From: an uncultured Prevotella sp.
GTDB taxonomy: Bacteria > Bacteroidota > Bacteroidia > Bacteroidales > Bacteroidaceae
DNA length: 29,121 nucleotides
NCBI GenBank assembly: GCA_900554835.1
Contig: USJD01000021.1
Coordinates: 1-29,121, forward strand
Direction: 5' to 3'
Program-made: the position numbers and the translations under genes
Notes under the pieces: generated by a model
What the model saw: the letters and a program-made list of their open reading frames with translations, nothing else
Databases searched by the model: none
Told to the model about the DNA's origin: nothing
Part shown: piece by piece, positions 25,093-29,121 of the stretch
How the letters are laid out: each line of letters starts with the position of its first letter
How positions within the stretch are numbered: the first letter of the stretch is position 1

Positions 25093-25362
25093 ATGCTGTA
25101 TAGAAAGATAGAAAAGTGGCACAGGAGTTGAAGGCGCATGGAGCATCTTTCTGTTCTTCCGTTAGAAATCAAGTCTGGTAAAGATTATCAGGTGCATAGT
25201 GCCTTGGATAAGTTCCTGCAAATCAAGGAATATAACATCCAGCAAGCCTTCGTTTTCTCCAATGCTCAGCAGGTGAAGGTGAAGGATGGAATAACTTATC
25301 TGCCTATCTATTATATAATGTGTATAGAGCCAAAGCAGGCAGAAGATGAAGTGTTGCTTTAG
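25093..25362 (+). pseudogene. Collapsed DUF4143-type AAA ATPase gene
   Basis: The start codon at 25093 gives MLYRKIEKWHRS then a stop at 25129. In the other frames a fragment VAQELKAHGASF (about 25115-25150) and then HLSVLPLEIKSGKDYQVHSALDKF to the stop at 25362 match the end of Bacteroidales AAA ATPases with DUF4143. The family order is N-terminus 'LYRKI', about 300 residues of ATPase, then VAQELxAHG, a nuclease-like 'LPLEIKSGKDY', and a terminal 'ITYLPIYYIM'. Nearly all of the ATPase and the segment between the two C-terminal blocks are lost, in different frames, so at least two deletions occurred. A short frame from 25138 (74 residues) is open but has no evident start signal. Confidence 0.8.
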
Positions 25363-25487
25363 GACGATTGGTAAGATATAGTGTGGAAGTGTAAAGAATA
25401 TTTATCATAATACCCCTTATTATTGTAAATACCAAGCTTGATACCAATCCTTTCTATGACCTCTGTAGAAGAGAATTTGAACAGTAT

Positions 25488-25540
25488 AACCCAAATTATA
25501 ATGAAGTAAATATTCAAATACCTTCATTATAATTTAGGTT
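25488..25540. promoter_or_regulatory. Inverted motif pair across the hipA stop codon
   Basis: AAATTATAATGAAG (25493-25506) and its complement CTTCATTATAATTT (25521-25534) face each other around the hipA stop (25514-25516). The outer copy extends to AACCC at 25488. The same motif occurs in the hipB promoter. It lacks a T-run after the stem, so an operator role is more likely than termination. Confidence 0.6.
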
Positions 25541-26785
25541 AAGCTTGAACCTATCCTTAAACATTGCTTGCTCTCTTTGTGGAATTTGCAATTGCTTGGC
25601 AAGAGCTTCCCAATTGCTCACGGCAGCTTGTACATCCTTGATGATGCCCTGGGCCACCTTTCGATTAATCATATAATCCTCACATGACTCCAACAGCACT
25701 TGAATGTCTGCCTTATTGGAAACTGCATTGATAAGCAAGCTTTGGTATAAATTGTTGGTTGGATTCATGTCGTAGGCCGGAGAGAGCGTCCATCCTTTGG
25801 GTGTCAACAAGAATCCATGGTTGCGGAAATGGTCGTCTGAGTTACCTATGCAAATGTTGAAGGCGACCCTACGATAGAGTTCCTGCAAATTCGTCTCTAC
25901 ATTGCAGCATCCTTGTAGAATGAAATCCACAATATCCAGATAACCGTAACCACCTTGTGCGTTGTCTCCATCTTTAAGTCCCAGCAAAGACATGGAGGAG
26001 GCAAAATGGATTCTCCGGCCTTCATCCGTTCTGTCAAAACGCTTGGATAAGAGGGTATGATACTTACCCAATCCTCCCAACAAACGAGTCTCTGCCACAT
26101 GGATACCAGCTTGTTGGGCCAGCAGATGAGAGAAATGCTCCCATAATCCTGCATCATAATCGTCATTCCGAGATGGGAATTTGGCGATGCAGAGCCTGCC
26201 TTCCTCATCCAATACGCCTGCCTTCGGTCTTGCGCCACCAAGTGATGTTCCTGGCTGTATCAGCTGGGCAATCCACTTCTTTTCAGGCATGACATCTTCC
26301 TCCTCACATTTTTCTATCTCTTGACTGGCATAAATAAGCTCTCGTATTTCCGTCAATGGTGGAATTTTCAGAGAAGGAGAAACATTGATGAAACCACCGT
26401 TCTTTTCTTTCTTAAACCTGAAACAACCCATTCGGGAGAAATCATCAATACCCACCAAGTAATCGAAGGAAGACAGGTTACGTGGAGCCCTTTTCTCTTC
26501 CTCTGCTTGCAACTGCTCCCTCCTCTTGAGGAGAGTCCTTCCCCATCTATCAGGCAAAGCGTCGGCAAAACATCCAAAAATATCATTGCCAGGCAAGGTG
26601 TATTGCATGCCAGGATAATTGTTGATGTCTTCCGAGAGCTTGATTCCTGCATGAAGGTTGAGCCAATCGTTGTCAAACTTGAAGGCATAACTATCCGAAC
26701 CACGCAACTTTTCGTAGCATAGTTCCCCTATAAACTCTGGCTCCTGCAGCCAGTTGAAATCTCCAAAAACGAACAGTTTCTCCAT
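25514..26785 (-). CDS. hipA: HipA-family Ser/Thr kinase toxin
   Basis: 423 residues, full length. An N-terminal HipA_N-type region (GDFNWLQ...FGCFADALPDRWGRTLLKRR) precedes the kinase fold. Kinase residues: GTSLGGARPKA (179-189, the glycine-rich loop), AKFP with K202, the catalytic motif GNSDDHFRNHGF with D317 and N322, and SPAYDMNP with metal Asp 339. All active-site residues are present, so it is probably active. E. coli HipA phosphorylates glutamyl-tRNA synthetase and triggers persistence; targets of Bacteroidales HipA are not known to me. It follows hipB by 3 bases. The final codons (NLNYNEGI) overlap one copy of an AT-rich motif that also lies in the promoter. Confidence 0.92.
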   Translation of the reverse strand: MEKLFVFGDFNWLQEPEFIGELCYEKLRGSDSYAFKFDNDWLNLHAGIKLSEDINNYPGMQYTLPGNDIFGCFADALPDRWGRTLLKRREQLQAEEEKRAPRNLSSFDYLVGIDDFSRMGCFRFKKEKNGGFINVSPSLKIPPLTEIRELIYASQEIEKCEEEDVMPEKKWIAQLIQPGTSLGGARPKAGVLDEEGRLCIAKFPSRNDDYDAGLWEHFSHLLAQQAGIHVAETRLLGGLGKYHTLLSKRFDRTDEGRRIHFASSMSLLGLKDGDNAQGGYGYLDIVDFILQGCCNVETNLQELYRRVAFNICIGNSDDHFRNHGFLLTPKGWTLSPAYDMNPTNNLYQSLLINAVSNKADIQVLLESCEDYMINRKVAQGIIKDVQAAVSNWEALAKQLQIPQREQAMFKDRFKLNLNYNEGI

Positions 26786-26788
26786 TCC

Positions 26789-27109
26789 TTATTCTTTTTT
26801 AGTTGCCCTTTGACGATTTTTCAACCCCAAGTCTTGCAAGGATCTGCCGAGTTTGTCATCCTTGGCAAGCAGCAGAATGTCATCGTCCAGCTGCAGTGCA
26901 TACAGCACTCGCAGGTAGATGCCTATTGACACTGTCGGCATCCCCTTTTCCACCTTGCATAAAGTTACCTCCGAGCATGTAGCCCTTTCAGCCACCTGTG
27001 CCATGCTTAGGTTTCGGCGTAGCCTAGCCAACTTGATTTGCTCGCCAACGATAGCCATTTTTTGCAACAACTTCCTGGGAAGTTTGTTAGCCATTGTACT
27101 CTTAGACAT
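26789..27109 (-). CDS. hipB: HipB-like HTH antitoxin/autorepressor
   Basis: About 106 residues from the ATG at 27109 (an alternative is 27094; an upstream start at 27136 overlaps the -7 box and is unlikely). A Cro/CI-type helix-turn-helix spans about 21-75: GEQIKLARLRRNLSMAQVAERATCSEVTLCKVEKG, with the recognition helix around SEVTLCKVE. The C-terminal tail is basic (KNRQRATKKE). It should bind HipA to block it and bind its own promoter. Candidate operators flank the -7 element. It is the first gene of the hipBA operon. Confidence 0.88.
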   Translation of the reverse strand: MSKSTMANKLPRKLLQKMAIVGEQIKLARLRRNLSMAQVAERATCSEVTLCKVEKGMPTVSIGIYLRVLYALQLDDDILLLAKDDKLGRSLQDLGLKNRQRATKKE

Positions 27110-27112
27110 ACT

Positions 27113-27169
27113 TATATACTTAATTATAATGTGCAAATATATGAAAAATACTTCATTATAATATGGGTT
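27113..27169 (-). promoter_or_regulatory. hipBA promoter with two candidate HipB operators
   Basis: The -7 box TATATTTG (27134-27141, minus) is flanked by two same-direction copies of ATTATAATkAAGTA: an upstream copy with AACCC at 27149-27169 and a downstream copy at 27113-27130 (16 of 18 identical to the hipA-end copy). A repressor at these sites would cover the promoter. Confidence 0.6.
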
Positions 27170-27253
27170 AGCGTGAATAATTAGGAAAGATTAAGATTGC
27201 AATTACAATAACCAACTCATCCTAAGGTAGTCAAGGAAGAGAAAGAGGGTGGG

Positions 27254-27290
27254 ATGCCCATTAAGGTCAAATTATATCGACAGAAAACCA
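27254..27290 (+). pseudogene. Possible start fragment of an HU-HIG-type gene
   Basis: ATG at 27254 reads MPIKVKLYRQKT, like the opening MPVKFKLYQ of Bacteroidales HU-like proteins, and is preceded by purine-rich AAGGAAGAG bases. The frame then loses resemblance before the terminator at 27311. Very short, so tentative. Confidence 0.35.
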
Positions 27291-27310
27291 CATGCGAAAC
27301 TTCTGTAAAA

Positions 27311-27336
27311 AAGCCCTCGATGCCAAAGCACCGAGG
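27311..27336 (-). terminator. Terminator behind the amidase remnant
   Basis: GCCCTCG (27311-27317) pairs with CGAGGGC (27330-27336), with an inner GC/GC pair; on the minus strand it is followed by TTTTTT (27305-27310). It would end the transcript of the former amidase gene. Confidence 0.75.
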
Positions 27337-27436
27337 GCAAGCCTATCTGTCACGTCCTGTCTCAGTAATGAGGCAAACACGAACTTAATCGCACACAACA
27401 ACAATAGGCTTCCGCTGAGGACGTACGCCTTTTATT

Positions 27437-27541
27437 TTATTTCTCACTTCCTTTCTCAAAATAGGGAGCCAACTCCTTCTTCACGTCGAAGCAAGGACAG
27501 GCTTTGGCGGAAAACTCGTTGTGGCCGTGGATAGTGGCGTG
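27437..27541 (-). pseudogene. C-terminal remnant of N-acetylmuramoyl-L-alanine amidase
   Basis: The minus strand reads ATIHGHNEFSAKACPCFDVKKEL, then APYFEKGSEK and a stop at 27437-27439. This is the typical end of phage-type (amidase_2) enzymes of Bacteroidales, with the zinc-ligand His/Cys region 'HGHNEFS-x-KACPCFDV'. Everything upstream of 'ATI' is missing. At the break (27541) low-complexity GAAAATG sequence and the GACC half-element begin. Such amidases often sit beside HU-HIG genes, as in this stretch. Confidence 0.75.
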
Positions 27542-27560
27542 AAAGGAAGAAAATTGAAAA

Positions 27561-27597
27561 TGAAAATGACCGAAAATGACTTTGACCAAATGACCGG
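27561..27597. repeat. GACC half-element
   Basis: GACC/GACT cores start at 27568, 27578, 27584 and 27592 (spacings 10, 6, 8) in the frame GAAAATGACCGAAAATGAC followed by TTTGACC and AAATGACCGG. It closely matches the right arm of the element at 28351-28511 (spacings 10, 6, 10). Confidence 0.75.
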
Positions 27598-28350
27598 AAT
27601 ATTACATTGTAAGTCTGGCAAAGCATTTCAGAATAGTTGCGCATAACCGATTTTCGCTCTAAAAAACATTATTTTAGAGTTCAAAATTAAGGGATTTTAG
27701 TGAAAAAATCCGCAGTTTTGAGCTTATAAGTGAAAGAATAAGCCGAAAAATACGCTTTTTATAGAGATTTCTTAATACCAATATAATAACTTTGTCTCGA
27801 TTTATAAGCATCGCTATATTTACTATTTGTCCATTAAAAAGTTAAATCTTAACTGTCAACAGATAAATCTATTTTCAAAAACGAATATAATGTAAGTACT
27901 TGATGTTGAAGCTTATAACTATAATCATTGGCTTATCATAGATTATCAAATAAGATTTATCGACTTTAGAAATGTTCTGTATTTTTGTTATTATAGCAGA
28001 GATTGGCAAACTATCATATAATACTACTTTTTATTACTTTATTTAACGGAAAAGTTATTTTTGAGGCGTTTTTTGCGATTTAAACCCCTCGAAAATGGCG
28101 AAAAAATGAAGCAGAAATGCCAAAAACAAGTACCCCAAAATGCAGTTTTAGTAAAGAAACACAACAAAATGATAGGCAAGAAATGGTTATTGAACATGGA
28201 TTTTCTTAGAATTTGAGAGACAGGAGAATACAAGAATTAGAATTTTTAGGAGAGAAAAAGAGGGTTTCAATAATTATATAACACACTGATAATCAAAGAC
28301 TTCTAACTATATCTTATACACTAAATACTTGCTATGAAGAAAACAAAATC

Positions 28351-28511
28351 CGGTCAAAATCGGTCATGGTCATTTTCGGTCAAAATGAAATTGGAATCGG
28401 TCAAAATGGTCTATAATATAATATAAATATATATTTATATTATATTATAGGATGACCGAGCGCCCCCCGAAAACGATTTTGACCGGAAATGACCATGACC
28501 GGAAATGACCG
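28351..28511. repeat. 160-bp symmetric GGTC/GACC element with 40-bp perfect palindrome
   Basis: The core 28411-28450 is a perfect AT palindrome of 40 bases. Four GGTC cores to the left (28352, 28362, 28368, 28378) mirror four GACC cores to the right (28481, 28491, 28497, 28507) about the palindrome centre, within one base. Both arms read CGGTCA(A/T) followed by CGGTCATGGTCATTT on their outer strands. Extra GGTC/GACC cores lie at 28399, 28408 and 28454. A cruciform or a long RNA hairpin is possible. Confidence 0.85.
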
Positions 28512-28580
28512 CTTTTCTATCCAATACATCCTCCCATTTTACCCAAGAAAAAAAAGTTTGTTCAAGTGACGGGCGCACTC

Positions 28581-28611
28581 TTGCATATTGGGCATTTTTT
28601 GTGTACCTTTG
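28581..28611 (+). promoter_or_regulatory. Promoter of the terminal HU-like gene
   Basis: TTG at 28581-28583, 20 bases, TACCTTTG at 28604-28611: consensus spacing. The transcript would start near 28618 and have a leader of about 160 bases. Confidence 0.8.
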
Positions 28612-28651
28612 CACCAGCAATCGAAAGAAAGCTTCTCTTGTACCAAAAGTC

Positions 28652-28714
28652 GGTCTTCATAGACGACTCATCTTGGTCTTAATAGATGACAGGCGCCGGT
28701 CATCAATGACGACC
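28652..28714 (+). repeat. Three GGTC repeats at 23-bp spacing in the HU-gene leader
   Basis: GGTCTTCATAGACGAC (28652), GGTCTTAATAGATGAC (28675) and GGTCATCAATGACGAC (28698) are near-identical and exactly 23 bases apart. Each is a small imperfect palindrome (GTCT...AGAC; GTCAT-CA-ATGAC). They lie inside the predicted leader. Confidence 0.75.
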
Positions 28715-28780
28715 AAAATAAGGGCAAGAAATGGGGCTTCTGGGGAATTGAAATATCAACCATCAAAACACACACAAAGT

Positions 28781-29121
28781 ATGATTAACTACAGCATTAC
28801 CATGCGCTCAGTGAACAGTAACCTCCTTGAAATCAATCAGGCTAAATCACGTATCAACCAGGCTGACATTTCCGCCATCCTCTACATGACCGTGGATTGC
28901 ATGAGAGAACAGCTCCTCGAAGGCAAGAAGATTCGCCTCGGCGATCTCGGTGATTTCTCCATCCTCCTCTCATCCAAGGGCGCTGAGGATGCCGACAAGT
29001 TCACCGCTCAGAACATCACTGATGTAAAGGTTCTTTGGGAGCCAGGCGCTGAGTTCAAGAACCTCCTTGCCGATGCCGAGTTCAACCTCGTAGCCAGCCG
29101 CAGCGCTCAGGCTGCAGTCAT
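28781..29121 (+). CDS. HU-HIG-type DNA-binding protein (3' end outside the window)
   Basis: Open from the ATG at 28781 to the edge, 113 codons with no stop. It reads MINYSITMRSVNSNLLEINQ, AKSRINQADISAILYMTVDC, MREQLLEGKKIRLGDLGDFS, ILLSSKGAEDADKFTAQNIT, DVKVLWEPGAEFKNLL. That is the HU-like fold of the Bacteroidales HU-HIG group: two helices, then the LGDLGDFSI strand that replaces the HU 'GFG.F' motif. No arm with the usual HU proline is seen. Members are thought to bind or compact DNA, often next to amidase genes. It has a good promoter (28581-28611) and a repeat-rich leader. Codon use is GC-richer than the flank. Confidence 0.85.
   Translation, partial: MINYSITMRSVNSNLLEINQAKSRINQADISAILYMTVDCMREQLLEGKKIRLGDLGDFSILLSSKGAEDADKFTAQNITDVKVLWEPGAEFKNLLADAEFNLVASRSAQAAV

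Larger units (their letters stand above)
27180..28780. other. 1.6-kb gene-poor stretch with remnants and repeats
   Basis: No intact gene is seen. From left to right: an HU-like start fragment, a terminator, an amidase tail, a GACC half-element, an A/T-rich section with weak stems (27657-27679; a GGATTTT/AAAATCC stem near 27700), a 160-bp palindromic element, and the promoter and leader of the terminal HU gene. 27680-28330 is A/T-rich and I see no clear coding in it. Confidence 0.6.

Noticed and set aside
25488..27169. hipBA as a small transposon with terminal inverted repeats
   Set aside because: No transposase and no target duplication beside the outer ends. Two more motif copies flanking the -7 box and in hipA fit operators better.
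27292..27534. An 80-codon plus-strand frame
   Set aside because: It covers the terminator and the antisense of the amidase remnant and has no family resemblance.
28652..28714. Replication iterons or CRISPR
   Set aside because: Three 16-base repeats at 23-bp steps are iteron-like, but no replication initiator gene is in sight and the set lies within a transcribed leader; kept as a regulatory repeat.

Overview
The window looks like chromosomal DNA from a Bacteroidales bacterium, most likely of the Prevotellaceae (Prevotella/Segatella type). The evidence is SusC/SusD pairs, lipoproteins with acidic residues after the lipobox Cys, fimbrillin-like proteins, HU-HIG-type DNA-binding proteins, and promoters of the Bacteroidetes form TTG-N20-TAnnTTTG. 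Shine-Dalgarno sequences are mostly absent. Species cannot be fixed from sequence reading alone.

Layout. 1-1944 is a small accessory patch: a short secreted protein, a GNAT acetyltransferase and two truncated ATPase remnants whose broken 5' ends meet at a 19-bp perfect inverted repeat. 2002-17013 is one long minus-strand gene series, read right to left: susC, susD, a DUF5017-type surface protein, a beta-helix protein resembling PL29/DUF4955 lyases, four fimbrillin-like lipoproteins, and a PL8 lyase with a DUF1573 domain at its N terminus. It ends at a strong terminator (1964-1999). A GH88 unsaturated glucuronyl hydrolase (17205-18431) precedes susC. PL8 plus GH88, with a sulfatase nearby (23299-24720), suggests a polysaccharide utilization locus for a uronic-acid polysaccharide, probably a glycosaminoglycan such as hyaluronan or chondroitin sulfate. 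The model is: surface binding by SusD and the other lipoproteins, lyase cleavage to unsaturated oligosaccharides, uptake through SusC, then GH88 removal of the unsaturated uronate, with sulfatase help. No PUL regulator (hybrid two-component, AraC, ECF/anti-sigma) lies in the window.

18795-24720 holds TerC, a small unknown protein, a secreted type-B carboxylesterase, a rhamnose-mutarotase family protein, the tail of a HAD hydrolase, an unknown 182-residue protein and the sulfatase. 24751-25362 holds a possible small ORF with a sequestrable ribosome site and a collapsed ATPase gene that keeps its promoter and a 33-bp-periodic motif array. 25514-27109 is a hipBA toxin-antitoxin operon with related AT-rich motifs at its promoter and across the hipA stop codon.

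27180-28780 is a 1.6-kb gene-poor stretch with the remains of an HU-like start and an amidase tail, plus a large symmetric GGTC/GACC element centred on a 40-bp perfect palindrome. A second half-copy of that element sits where the amidase remnant breaks off. The window ends inside an HU-HIG-type gene whose leader carries three GGTC repeats at exact 23-bp spacing. The repeat structures at 24.9-25.1, 25.5/27.1 and 27.5-28.7 kb are the least explained parts of the window.
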